Shown here one piece after another: positions 16,744 to 24,824 of a stretch of DNA of 39,624 nt. The notes beneath the pieces were generated by a model. That model was given only the letters and a program-made list of their open reading frames with translations, was not told where the DNA came from and made no database searches. The translations under genes and the position numbers were made by a program. Origin of the DNA: Oligoflexales bacterium (GTDB lineage: Bacteria; Myxococcota_A; UBA9042; DTJE01); contig DUVQ01000086.1 in assembly GCA_012840965.1 (NCBI GenBank), forward strand, positions 1-39,624, given 5' to 3'. Each line of letters opens with the position of its first letter. The stretch's first letter is position 1.

Positions 16744-17654
16744 CACGCTTCCTTAAAATGCCTGAAATCGACCGCGTGAATAATGCCAGCTGCTTGGTTG
16801 TGTGCAGCTTGTGTTGTGTCGATTGCCTTGTAGATTACCCCCACTTTTAAGCACGCTTGGGCGACTGCTGCCTTGAAGTCAGAGATGGCCTTTAAATACT
16901 GCCGCCTAAGCCCTCTAGCATCTAGCAGGGCGGACTCCCCAGTCTCGGCAGACCTGAAGACCAGATTACCCGAAAATGGGAAGGTCAGCTCTTCAACCGA
17001 CAAGACATGAGCCAAAACGGACACCCCTCCACGCGCAACAATGGCACCAAGGGCCCCAACTGTCGCCTCCCATTCCGCAGTCAGCATGTCGGAGGCCACC
17101 ACCACAAGGCCCCTCTTTGCCATACCTGCTGCTGCCGTCTCTAGGGCGGACCGCAAAACAGTGGGGCCAGATGGACGGGCGTCAACCAACATCTGGCAAA
17201 GCTCACCAAGATGCGAAGGAGAGCTGCGCACAGGACAGATTTCTGGATGCCGTGAGTGAGCAAGCACCAAGCCCACCTCGTCTCGCTGGCGAAGCAGGAC
17301 GTAGGACAATGCCGCCAAAACAGACGCCCCATAACGAAATTTTGTGTCCGGCATGGGCTGGTTCATTGAGGCAGAGGCGTCCAGGATCAACCACGCTGCC
17401 ATGTTGGTTTCATCGTGAAAGCGACGCACATAAACCTTGTCAGTTCTGGCAAGTACTTTCCAGTCAATGCCGCGTGGGTCATCACCAAAGGCGTAGCCCT
17501 TTAGCTCAGCAAATTCAAGGCTTTGCCCCATGTGCGATGAGATGTGAACGCCAGAGACTCTGCCATCGGCCATCAGCATTGGCCGAAGCCGTAGACGTTC
17601 TAAAGCCTCTCTGGCATCACTAGGTAAAACTTCCCACTGACGATCGGAGGTCAT
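16743..17654 (-). CDS. DUF58 (VWA-like) protein
   Basis: 303-residue DUF58 protein, the standard partner of MoxR ATPases. The signature GDDPRGIDWKVLARTDKVYV lies at ~57-76, followed by VRRFHDET, and the VWA-like MIDAS motif is DASASM (~92-97). No membrane segment is evident, so it is likely cytoplasmic. Its ATG overlaps the MoxR stop by four bases and its TGA overlaps the next start, so the operon is translationally coupled. The family function is not established biochemically in most species. Confidence 0.9.
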   Translation of the reverse strand: MTSDRQWEVLPSDAREALERLRLRPMLMADGRVSGVHISSHMGQSLEFAELKGYAFGDDPRGIDWKVLARTDKVYVRRFHDETNMAAWLILDASASMNQPMPDTKFRYGASVLAALSYVLLRQRDEVGLVLAHSRHPEICPVRSSPSHLGELCQMLVDARPSGPTVLRSALETAAAGMAKRGLVVVASDMLTAEWEATVGALGAIVARGGVSVLAHVLSVEELTFPFSGNLVFRSAETGESALLDARGLRRQYLKAISDFKAAVAQACLKVGVIYKAIDTTQAAHNQAAGIIHAVDFRHFKEA

Positions 17655-18658
17655 CTTCGGCCTTCAATTAAGTTGGTGATAAGGTCACGTTCTGAAATTC
17701 GTTCAGATTCGGCATGGAAATTCAGCACTATTCGATGGGCCAACACCAAAGTGGCCATTTCCTTTACCGCATCGGAAGTGGCCGTGTACTCGCCCCTTAA
17801 CAGGGTCAAGGCCTTTGCGGCCAAAACCAGGTGTTGAGCGGCTCTTGGACCAGCGCCCCATCGCACATACTTTTGAATTTCAGGCCACTTAGAACTGCTG
17901 GTGGGTCTGGTGGCCCTGACGATTTCGACCGCTTCTCTAAACACAAAATCAGGACATGGAACTCGTCTAACCAATTCCTGGATCTCAATGATTTTTTTGG
18001 GATCCAAAACTTTGTTGATTTTTGTTGAGATGGGACCAGTTGTCGCCCTTACCACATCCAGTTCCTGGTCCAAATCTGGATAGTCCATTCGAATGGCCAG
18101 CATGAATCTGTCCAATTGAGCCTCTGGAAGTCGGTAGGTCCCCTCCTGTTCAATCGGGTTTTGGGTGGCAAAAACCACGAAGGGATCCGGCAATTTTCTT
18201 GTTTCTCCAGCAATGGTTACATGCCTTTCCTGCATCGCCTCAAGCAGGGCAGACTGGGTTTTTGGCGGTGCCCGGTTAACTTCGTCGGCCAGCAAAAGAT
18301 TTGTAAATACGGGGCCTTGCACAAACCTAAAAGCCCTACTTCCAGTTGACTTGTCCTCTTGCAAAATCTCGGTACCAGTAACGTCTGATGGCATCAGGTC
18401 TGGCGTGAATTGGATTCGCGCAAATGACAGATCCAGACACTGAGCCAACGCCCCAATCAGCGTGGTCTTCGCAAGACCTGGAACACCAACCAGCAGGGCA
18501 TGCCCACCTGCAAACAGCGCGACTAGCAGCTGTTCAACAGCCTTTTCCTGGCCTATCACCTGTTTGGCAATTTCTAGCCCCACCTGTTGCCTGATTTGGA
18601 ACACTTCATCGGCAAGCTTCTGATCTTGCTCCATTTTATCCCGGCCAGTAACCACCAT
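17651..18658 (-). CDS. MoxR-family AAA+ ATPase
   Basis: 335-residue AAA+ ATPase of the MoxR family, usually a chaperone for VWA-domain partners. It has Walker A GVPGLAKTT (~57-65), Walker B LLLADEVNRAP, sensor region VFATQNPIEQEGTYRLPEAQ and the C-terminal helical lid. The start is placed at 18658: its ATG overlaps the upstream TAA (TAATG) and GGAGG overlaps the upstream coding end. An ATG at 18634 (MEQDQKL) would also fit the family. The partners DUF58 and BatA-like follow directly. Confidence 0.93.
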   Translation of the reverse strand: MVVTGRDKMEQDQKLADEVFQIRQQVGLEIAKQVIGQEKAVEQLLVALFAGGHALLVGVPGLAKTTLIGALAQCLDLSFARIQFTPDLMPSDVTGTEILQEDKSTGSRAFRFVQGPVFTNLLLADEVNRAPPKTQSALLEAMQERHVTIAGETRKLPDPFVVFATQNPIEQEGTYRLPEAQLDRFMLAIRMDYPDLDQELDVVRATTGPISTKINKVLDPKKIIEIQELVRRVPCPDFVFREAVEIVRATRPTSSSKWPEIQKYVRWGAGPRAAQHLVLAAKALTLLRGEYTATSDAVKEMATLVLAHRIVLNFHAESERISERDLITNLIEGRR

Positions 18659-20166
18659 TACCTCCACATAACAGACAGACGCTGCTCGCGTTCGGCCTCA
18701 AAGGGACGCTCCAGCGCGGTCATAACACGCGCCAAGGCCTTGTGAGTACCAGGGTCATAAGGGTCGAAACGAACCGCCGTCATCAGGGGCATTTCAGCCT
18801 CTGAATGACGCTCAAGGGAAACAAGCGCCCTACCCCTTTCCCTGGCCAAAATGGGCCATTCAAACTCATCAAGGGCATATTTATCAAGTGTATCCAACAC
18901 TTCCAAATGTTCACCAGCCTCATTCAAGGCAGCTGTCAAACGGGCAACAAGCAGCGGATGAGCGTCAGATGACACCACCTGCTTGTAAAGCCTAGCCGCC
19001 GCGGCATAACGTCCACTTTCCCTAAACAGGTCACCAAGTCGCAAATCAGCCTGAGCTTGTGCCGACAACCCCTGTTCAATGGGATTAGATTCACGCAGCA
19101 GGATAACACGGCTACGGTCATCTTCAGCAACCGAATCATCAAATGTTGCCCCAAAGCTTGCAAGCCATGCGCTTTCAAGTTCATCAAGGGTTTTTCCGGT
19201 GGCCCTTAATACAGAAACGGCCTCGTCGCCAACCTTCATTTCATTTGCCAGTCGCACCAAAACGTCGTCACCTTCTGTGCGCACCAAAAAGTCTGCAAAT
19301 GACGATAGTTGAGCAAATGCAAGGGCAGTCTTTTCGGATGAAGGCATCAACGAAAACGATGACCGCAGCTCGTCCAGCCTCATCAGATTACCTGACACAA
19401 AGGCGTCTTCCAGCAAATCACGCTGGGTGCGTGGCAAAAAGCCGGCATCACCACCGCGCCAAATTGGTTCAAGATATTTTGCGGTGGCCTCTTGAAACCA
19501 TACCGGCAGCCTAGAACCTGCGTGAGTCGTTAACAGGTGATGCACCAGTTCATGGGCAACCGTGTCTGCATATGGATAGCCGAACGGCAATTGTGATGGT
19601 GAAAGAAGCATGATTTTGTTGAAGTCCGACACGGCCACCGCCCCAGACCTGGCAAGAGCGTTCCTGTCAGTCCCAGAGATAAGTCCCAACTGGTCGACAG
19701 ATGCGGCTATTTCAATGCGAATTGGGGTGGCAGCATCAATTTTTAAGGCGGCAGTTAGTGCATTAAAGGCAGCTTCAGCCGCCTCAAAGACGTACGGTAG
19801 CATTGCCTCATCTGGCCCAGGCACATAACGCACCACAAATCGCCTTGATGGAGACCAAGCGGTTGCCATCTCCGCAGTAGCAATCCTGTTTGCCATCGCC
19901 AGTTGCTTGGTTGCGGCAGCTCCAGGTACTTTCAGCCCATCTAACTGGCGTTCCGCGGCCTCGTAATCACCTTCTAAAAACAAAATTGCAGCCCTAGCAA
20001 GCGAATATTGCTTTGATTTCCCCGAGGGATCAATCTCGTCCACGATTCGTTTTGCGGTGGGCAAATCAAAACGATCCAAGGCATCTTCCAAGGTCAAAGC
20101 CGCAGCCGTTTGGCACAGCACCAAGATAACCAGGACCCCAGTTGTAAGTTTTTTCAACAGCTCCAT
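18658..20166 (-). CDS. Exported gluzincin-like metallopeptidase with TPR region
   Basis: 502-residue exported protein (signal peptide MELLKKLTTGVLVILVLCQT...). Residues ~205-210 form the zinc site HELVHH, with a likely third ligand in WFQEATAKYLE some 20 residues later, as in peptidase-MA-type gluzincins. The C-terminal third has TPR-like units (QADLRLGDLFRESGRYAAAA, SEAEMPLMTAVRFDPYDPGT). The start at 20166 rests on the signal peptide; a frame to 20226 exists but would put 20 extra residues ahead of it, and no good SD discriminates. It is the first gene of the MoxR operon, so the cluster may control or assemble an envelope protease (inference). Confidence 0.82.
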   Translation of the reverse strand: MELLKKLTTGVLVILVLCQTAAALTLEDALDRFDLPTAKRIVDEIDPSGKSKQYSLARAAILFLEGDYEAAERQLDGLKVPGAAATKQLAMANRIATAEMATAWSPSRRFVVRYVPGPDEAMLPYVFEAAEAAFNALTAALKIDAATPIRIEIAASVDQLGLISGTDRNALARSGAVAVSDFNKIMLLSPSQLPFGYPYADTVAHELVHHLLTTHAGSRLPVWFQEATAKYLEPIWRGGDAGFLPRTQRDLLEDAFVSGNLMRLDELRSSFSLMPSSEKTALAFAQLSSFADFLVRTEGDDVLVRLANEMKVGDEAVSVLRATGKTLDELESAWLASFGATFDDSVAEDDRSRVILLRESNPIEQGLSAQAQADLRLGDLFRESGRYAAAARLYKQVVSSDAHPLLVARLTAALNEAGEHLEVLDTLDKYALDEFEWPILARERGRALVSLERHSEAEMPLMTAVRFDPYDPGTHKALARVMTALERPFEAEREQRLSVMWR

Positions 20167-20262
20167 CCTGAAGAATCTGCAACCTTTTGGAAGTAAAATC
20201 AATAGCACACCAAACTCCAACATCAAAACAGGACCTTTATGGTCAAATGAATCATCAATCTT

Positions 20263-20327
<65 letters not shown>

Positions 20328-20380
20328 TGAAAACCTACAGATGAATTTACTACAATCACGGCGCCAAGTTTGGAGGATTT

Positions 20381-21028
20381 ATGATGCTTAAAAGGACAGG
20401 CGTACGATTAGTAACAGTATTCATCGCCGCAGTTTTCGTGGTTACAGCCGTTGGATGTGGCGATGATGGTGCTCCTGAGCAAGACGCAACACCAGACTCT
20501 TCTGGAATCTTGGCTTGTGAAAGCGACGACTTAAGCGATTGCATGCCTGGGAGGCTGGCTGGTAACGCGCTTTACAACATGTTCGAGCACTCCGATTATG
20601 TGGTGCTTGCAAACCTTGAGATGGACTTCGATTCTCCAGGCCCGATTGCTTCTGATAAAGGAGAAGCCGAAACAGCGGACTTCACCACGCTTGTAATCAC
20701 AAATGTGAATAGGATTTATCGAAACCGGGTCGACGAGCCTTCGTCGGTGTTCTTTCCTGGAGTCTGTTCGCAGACTGGTGAGTGTACTCAGCAACCGGGA
20801 TCGTTTCCGGTGAAGCTAAAACGCGGTCTCAACCTGCTGCTTGCCTCCAGATATTGTGGTAATGCGGGCCTGACAAAGACAATTCTTGTTGCAAACGCGG
20901 CATTTCCAGTAGAAGGGGATGTCATCTATGACGTCTTCGGAAACCAAGCCAAGTGGAGCGACCTAGAAAGCCAAATCGAGCCACTCTCGGGGAAGGACGA
21001 GTCACTAGTAACCTGTCCGGCTGACTAG
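20381..21028 (+). CDS. Lipoprotein of unknown function
   Basis: 215-residue predicted lipoprotein with signal peptide ending VVTAVGC (lipobox) followed by GDDGAPEQDATPDSSG, an acidic linker. The rest is a single compact region (~60-215) containing FEHSDYVVLANLEMDF and five cysteines after the linker, two in FFPGVCSQTGEC. I recognise no domain. The SD GGAGG lies four bases before ATG 20381 (seven before the alternative ATG 20384). Long hexamer arrays flank it on both sides. Its surface location is inferred from the lipobox only. Confidence 0.75.
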   Translation: MMLKRTGVRLVTVFIAAVFVVTAVGCGDDGAPEQDATPDSSGILACESDDLSDCMPGRLAGNALYNMFEHSDYVVLANLEMDFDSPGPIASDKGEAETADFTTLVITNVNRIYRNRVDEPSSVFFPGVCSQTGECTQQPGSFPVKLKRGLNLLLASRYCGNAGLTKTILVANAAFPVEGDVIYDVFGNQAKWSDLESQIEPLSGKDESLVTCPAD

Positions 21029-21053
21029 CCCCAACCAACACAACCTGCGTTAT

Positions 21054-21201
21054 CCCCGTTCCTGCCTCCTGTTCCTGTCCCTGCCCCTGTCCCTCTCCCT
21101 GCCTCCTGTCCCTGCCCCTGTCCCTGCCCCTGTCCCTGCCTCCTGTCCCCGTCCCTGTCCCTGCCTCCTGTCCCTGTCCCTACCAGTCCCCGGCCCCTGC
21201 C
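21054..21201. repeat. Longest GGGACA-type hexamer array (~148 bp)
   Basis: CCCTGT and CCCCTG units interspersed with a recurring GCCTCCTGTCCCTG block, between the lipoprotein stop and the next gene's GTG. The higher-order GCCTCCTGT-containing block occurs several times, suggesting expansion by duplication of larger units. Confidence 0.85.
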
Positions 21202-21244
21202 AAAAGCTTGCAGTTTTGCCGTTTAACAGGTATTACTGCTTGCC

Positions 21245-22774
21245 GTGAATGAGCGATTTAAAATAGCCATTAAAAGCCTTCTTCAGCCTGACCTGCTCGC
21301 TCTTTATCTGGTTTTTATTGTGCTGTTGAACGTGTTTCCATACTTTCCCAAACAACAATCTGCTAACGAGCTTTCAAGGTTGTATCTTGCGATGTCGATG
21401 GTTGACCATCTTGATGTCTCAATTTCAAAAGCCGTGGATCAGTATGGTTTTATTGGGGACTTGTCTTATACAAATGGTCAATATTACTCAGACAAGCCAC
21501 CAGGCACGGCCTTCGTTGTAGCGCCAGTCCTTCACCTGAAGAGACTTGTAGATAGTGATGCGGATTTGAAGGGTGACCTGCGCTTGGCTAGGCTTTTAAC
21601 CGCCGTTATTCCGACTTTATTTCTCTTGGTGCTGATTAGAAGAGAGATGATAAAGTTTGGGGTGTCCACCACTTCAAGGACCATAGTCATAGCTACGTTT
21701 GGGCTTGGCTCACATATATTTACCTATGGCGTTCTGTTCTACGGTCACCAGCTGATCGCGGTTTTGCTGTACCTGGTGTGGTTTACAATCACGGACAAAG
21801 ACCTCTCCCCTAGGCGAGCATTTGTCGCCGGTTTTTTGGGTGGTCTTTGCTTTTCAGTCGAATTCCAGACAGCTATCTATCTGCTTCCACTTGTCGTGGT
21901 CGCCATAAAGCGTGCAAACCCCAAGGCACGCACCATCTTGGCGGCCTTCTTAGGAGCCCTTCCGTTGCTGCTAGCAATCGGCGTCTATCATGATATCGCC
22001 TTTGGAAGCCCGTTTAAGACTGGCTATAACTATGTGGATAATCCCTATTTTGCGGAGATTCACTCTATGGGTTTCATGGGTGTAAGTTACCCGAAATACT
22101 ATAACTTTATGGGCAGCCTGTTTTGGCCCTCCAAGGGAATTTTCTTTTGGAGTCCTTTCTTGATATTTGGAGTTTTAGGCCTGAGGTACTATGGCTTAAC
22201 CAAGCAAGAAAGACGGCTACGGATTGCAATGGTTGCTCTACCAATATTGTTTGTTTCTTCAATGGTTTACTACTATGGTGGAGCCACAGTTTCACAGCGC
22301 CATTTGACCCCAATAATCCCATTTTTGATGACCCCAGCTGGGATGTTTTTGGATCGCTCTTCCAAGGGGCGCCTTTTTGCACCTGCCTTGGCTGCAATAT
22401 CAGTTGGTTACACTGGCTTAGCCACGATGACATTCCCACACCTGCCTGACACTATTGTCAATCCCTATCATGAGGTTGTGGTTCCATTGGCAAAGCAGGG
22501 GTATCTAGTTGAAACAAATCTGGAAGCGGTGTTTTCTTCTTCCGCCTTTTTAATCGCTGTGGCGGTGATTTTTTTGCTTCTTTTGGTACATACCATAAAC
22601 AGTTGGACAGTAAGACCCCGCAGGGCAGCGCTGGCTGCGGTTATCCTTGTAGTTTTGCCTTTGCTTTTCTTTGATGTGACCTCAAGGGTGTTTAGAAGAC
22701 CCGCAGAAGACCAAGCGAAGTCCATGGAGTATTTCGAGGATCAGTTTTGGAACGCAAAATCACCGCCTGAATGA
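21245..22774 (+). CDS. Polytopic membrane protein, GT39/ArnT-like glycosyltransferase
   Basis: 509 residues with about ten hydrophobic helices. The first is at ~13-32 (LLALYLVFIVLLNVFPYF); an early extracytoplasmic loop carries YYSDKPPGTAFVVAP, resembling the PPG-containing loop of polyprenyl-phosphate-sugar-dependent transferases (GT39/ArnT). A catalytic Asp or Glu-Asp pair is not obvious by eye; VDHLDVSISKAVD is the candidate region. The C-terminus ends soon after the last helix. The start is a GTG at 21245 with no strong SD. It could glycosylate envelope lipids or proteins, but the substrate is unknown. An operon with the upstream lipoprotein is doubtful because of the 216-bp spacer. Confidence 0.7.
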   Translation: MNERFKIAIKSLLQPDLLALYLVFIVLLNVFPYFPKQQSANELSRLYLAMSMVDHLDVSISKAVDQYGFIGDLSYTNGQYYSDKPPGTAFVVAPVLHLKRLVDSDADLKGDLRLARLLTAVIPTLFLLVLIRREMIKFGVSTTSRTIVIATFGLGSHIFTYGVLFYGHQLIAVLLYLVWFTITDKDLSPRRAFVAGFLGGLCFSVEFQTAIYLLPLVVVAIKRANPKARTILAAFLGALPLLLAIGVYHDIAFGSPFKTGYNYVDNPYFAEIHSMGFMGVSYPKYYNFMGSLFWPSKGIFFWSPFLIFGVLGLRYYGLTKQERRLRIAMVALPILFVSSMVYYYGGATVSQRHLTPIIPFLMTPAGMFLDRSSKGRLFAPALAAISVGYTGLATMTFPHLPDTIVNPYHEVVVPLAKQGYLVETNLEAVFSSSAFLIAVAVIFLLLLVHTINSWTVRPRRAALAAVILVVLPLLFFDVTSRVFRRPAEDQAKSMEYFEDQFWNAKSPPE

Positions 22775-22775
22775 C

Positions 22776-22804
22776 GGGCGGACAGGGTCAGGGGCAGGGA
22801 CAGG
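22776..22804. repeat. Short GGGACA-type tract
   Basis: GGGCGGACAGGG...GGGGCAGGGACAGG, directly after the GT-like gene. It opens the 388-base gene-free stretch 22775-23162, which otherwise holds the second dispersed-repeat copy. Confidence 0.6.
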
Positions 22805-22938
22805 AAGACGTTTGTGCTGATCTGCAGGATCTGGAGCTAAAAAGAAGGTCGAGAGGGCACCCTGCAACATGGTCCGGGGGCAATCCTGGAGGGCGCTATC
22901 GGGAGTTGCCGGGACCCGACGTCTTTTGGTTGACATGA

Positions 22939-23161
22939 AGGCCGCAAAGCGGCCCGTCCGGGCCAAAAGGATAAACTTTCACGTTAGCAATCGTATATTT
23001 TGCCCGGACGATGTCACTAAGAGACAGTCGGGGTGGCTACGGGAGATTTTGGGCCCGGAAGGATGCCCCCGGACATGTTTTACAACTGTAACGAAGAGAT
23101 CAAACGCCAAAAAGAACGAACGATCGGGAGCTAAAACAGACAAATTAGCAGGGACAGGGTC
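22939..23161 (+). repeat. Dispersed repeat, copy 2
   Basis: Collinear with 1-225; differences are mostly substitutions. The reading frame ...INFHVSNRIFCPDDVTKRQ... stays open, and the stop of copy 1 (TAA) is TCA here. The frame extends upstream to an ATG at 22869 but has no SD and runs on into the neighbouring gene's 3' end, so I treat it as a decayed coding fragment. It ends in GCAGGGACAGGG next to the radical SAM gene's stop. Sequence 22805-22938 before it is unexplained and may belong to the same element, because copy 1 is cut off there. Confidence 0.8.
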
Positions 23162-23162
23162 G

Positions 23163-24566
23163 TCAGGCCTGGCGGATCACTCTGATTGCCATTTTAATCG
23201 TGTGGTTAAGTGGCACCTTCACTTTGTATAGCCTGGCCATTTTCAGCGAATCCAGCACCTGGAATCCTGCCCATAGAACAGAGGTCGGGATAGAAAACGC
23301 GACCTTTTGCAGCTTGACGTTTTTGTATAGAAACGGATGCTCGACAAATACCGGAAATAAAAACGAAAACTTCCGTATCCAGACCCGCTCTTTTTTGTCC
23401 ATTTTAAGGGCGGATGGCTTGTGGCTATTAACTGGTAAATCGCCAACATCCCCTGATGATAAGTACCCGGACTCTATGGCCGCATTAGTCAGATCCAACC
23501 CTGGAAACGGAATAAAAATGTATGCACAAGAGTAATCAGGGGCAACCTTTTGAGAAAGCTCCAACGTTTCAAGCATCTCTGATCGACTCTCCCCAGGGAT
23601 ACCAATCAAATGCCCCACCCGTTGCTTTATACCGGCAGCTGACAGCAGTTGCCCTGCCTCAATGATTTGCTCTTTAGACATCTTTCGTCTAAGCACTTCA
23701 TTGCGAATGCGATCATTACCAGACTCTATGCTCCAATGGACTCCAATACAGCCACTAGAGGCCAGCATCTCTACCGTCTCGCGATCCACCATGTCAGGCC
23801 TGATGTTACAGGTATATGGAATCTTTGCCTCTCGTGGAAATCGCTGCGCGAATTCTGCAAACCACTTTTTATTGATCGTGAACACATCGTCTTGGAACAC
23901 CGCCAAATTAAAAGGATAAAGCCTCTTTGTCGAATTCACTTCATCCAGAAGCCTATCTACGCTTTTTTTACGAATCGTAGGACCGCATGACTTAGTCATT
24001 TGGTTGTATGCGTGGTTAAAGCAGTAAGTACACGAAAACGGGCATCCCAACCCTGACATGAACTGCTTTGAAGGAGCGTTTCTTAAAACCTTATCCCGCT
24101 TATAAACCACTGAACGATCAGGCGGCGGCGTCAGTTCCAAATCTATGAACGGCTCAAGCCTTAGAGGCCGTGCATGTCCCCTCAAAACCATGTTACCGGC
24201 ATTTTCAGGTCCATTTCTGACATAGTTTCGCAAGGCGCTTTCACCCTCACCAATCACATACGCATCAATCGAACCATCAGTAATCGGCGAAAAGGTAGGC
24301 CCAGCCCCACCAATTATTGAAAACGTAGGGATCGCCAGCTTAAGCTGTGCATCAAACGCCTGATACCCCCCGATCTGCGACGACAGCGCCGAGTACATCA
24401 CAAAATCCGGCCGCATCTCAACAACACGCCTAACCGCCCTGGCATGGCTGCTAGTAGATACATAGTCCAGTTCAACGTTTTCAGCGCCAAGCACCCCAGA
24501 CAAAGCGTAAATGCCATGTTTATCGAAGATACCAGGAAATAGATCTATGAAAACGCCCTTTAACAC
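23163..24566 (-). CDS. B12-binding-domain radical SAM protein
   Basis: 467-residue protein with an N-terminal cobalamin-binding-like Rossmann region (GVFIDLFPGIFDKHGIYALS, later YSALSSQIGGYQAF and IIGGAGPTFSP). The radical SAM cluster motif is CPFSCTYC (C-X3-C-X2-C), followed by typical elements (FQDDVFTINKKW, GVHWSIESGNDRIRNEVLRR, HLIGIPGES). A DxHxxG motif for base-off B12 is not clear. The start is GTG 24566, five bases after GGGGAGG. An ATG frame to 24734 would translate the hexamer array as a PVPVPA run and is rejected. The substrate is unknown; many members act on lipids or secondary metabolites. Confidence 0.85.
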   Translation of the reverse strand: MLKGVFIDLFPGIFDKHGIYALSGVLGAENVELDYVSTSSHARAVRRVVEMRPDFVMYSALSSQIGGYQAFDAQLKLAIPTFSIIGGAGPTFSPITDGSIDAYVIGEGESALRNYVRNGPENAGNMVLRGHARPLRLEPFIDLELTPPPDRSVVYKRDKVLRNAPSKQFMSGLGCPFSCTYCFNHAYNQMTKSCGPTIRKKSVDRLLDEVNSTKRLYPFNLAVFQDDVFTINKKWFAEFAQRFPREAKIPYTCNIRPDMVDRETVEMLASSGCIGVHWSIESGNDRIRNEVLRRKMSKEQIIEAGQLLSAAGIKQRVGHLIGIPGESRSEMLETLELSQKVAPDYSCAYIFIPFPGLDLTNAAIESGYLSSGDVGDLPVNSHKPSALKMDKKERVWIRKFSFLFPVFVEHPFLYKNVKLQKVAFSIPTSVLWAGFQVLDSLKMARLYKVKVPLNHTIKMAIRVIRQA

Positions 24567-24617
24567 ACAAGCCTCCCCAGGCCAAGTCAGTATCGAAAAC
24601 CCACAAGCACGTGTCAA

Positions 24618-24682
24618 GGGACAGGAGACAGGGACGGGGACAGGGGCAGGGACAGGGACGGGGGCAGGAGACAGGGGCAGGA
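24618..24682. repeat. GGGACA-type hexamer array (GGGACA on plus strand)
   Basis: GGGACA/GGGGCA/GGGACG units with GGAGACA interruptions, between the radical SAM gene and the ffh promoter. Its strand orientation is opposite to that of the arrays at 20263 and 21054. Confidence 0.85.
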
Positions 24683-24762
24683 ACGAAAGTGAAAGCAGGC
24701 TAAGGCAACCCAAATTAACCGCCAAATTGCGCACCAGAAACGTCGTTTCAATCCAACCCGCC

Positions 24763-24791
24763 TTGACTTACGACGCCCGCTCTCGTATAAG
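24763..24791 (+). promoter_or_regulatory. Sigma-70 promoter of ffh
   Basis: TTGACT (24763-24768), exactly 17 bases, then TATAAG (24786-24791), giving a leader of about 27 bases with GAGG before the ffh ATG. It is the best consensus promoter in the window, fitting a housekeeping gene. Confidence 0.75.
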
Positions 24792-24824
24792 CGAACGCTT
24801 GGGTTTTCTTACGAGGACAACAGG

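Noticed and set aside
21054-21201. CRISPR-like repeat array
   Set aside because: Units are 6 bp, contiguous and without spacers; this is a microsatellite-type array.
22869-23231. 120-residue frame across repeat copy 2 as a gene
   Set aside because: No SD, runs into the antisense end of a real gene, and copy 1 is stopped in the same frame; treated as a relic.
24567-24734. ATG start for the radical SAM protein giving a PVPVPA-rich N-terminus
   Set aside because: That peptide is the translated hexamer array; GTG 24566 has GGGGAGG five bases upstream.
24683-24824. SRP (4.5S) RNA gene next to ffh
   Set aside because: The segment shows a promoter and leader but no GGAA-tetraloop hairpin resembling SRP RNA.
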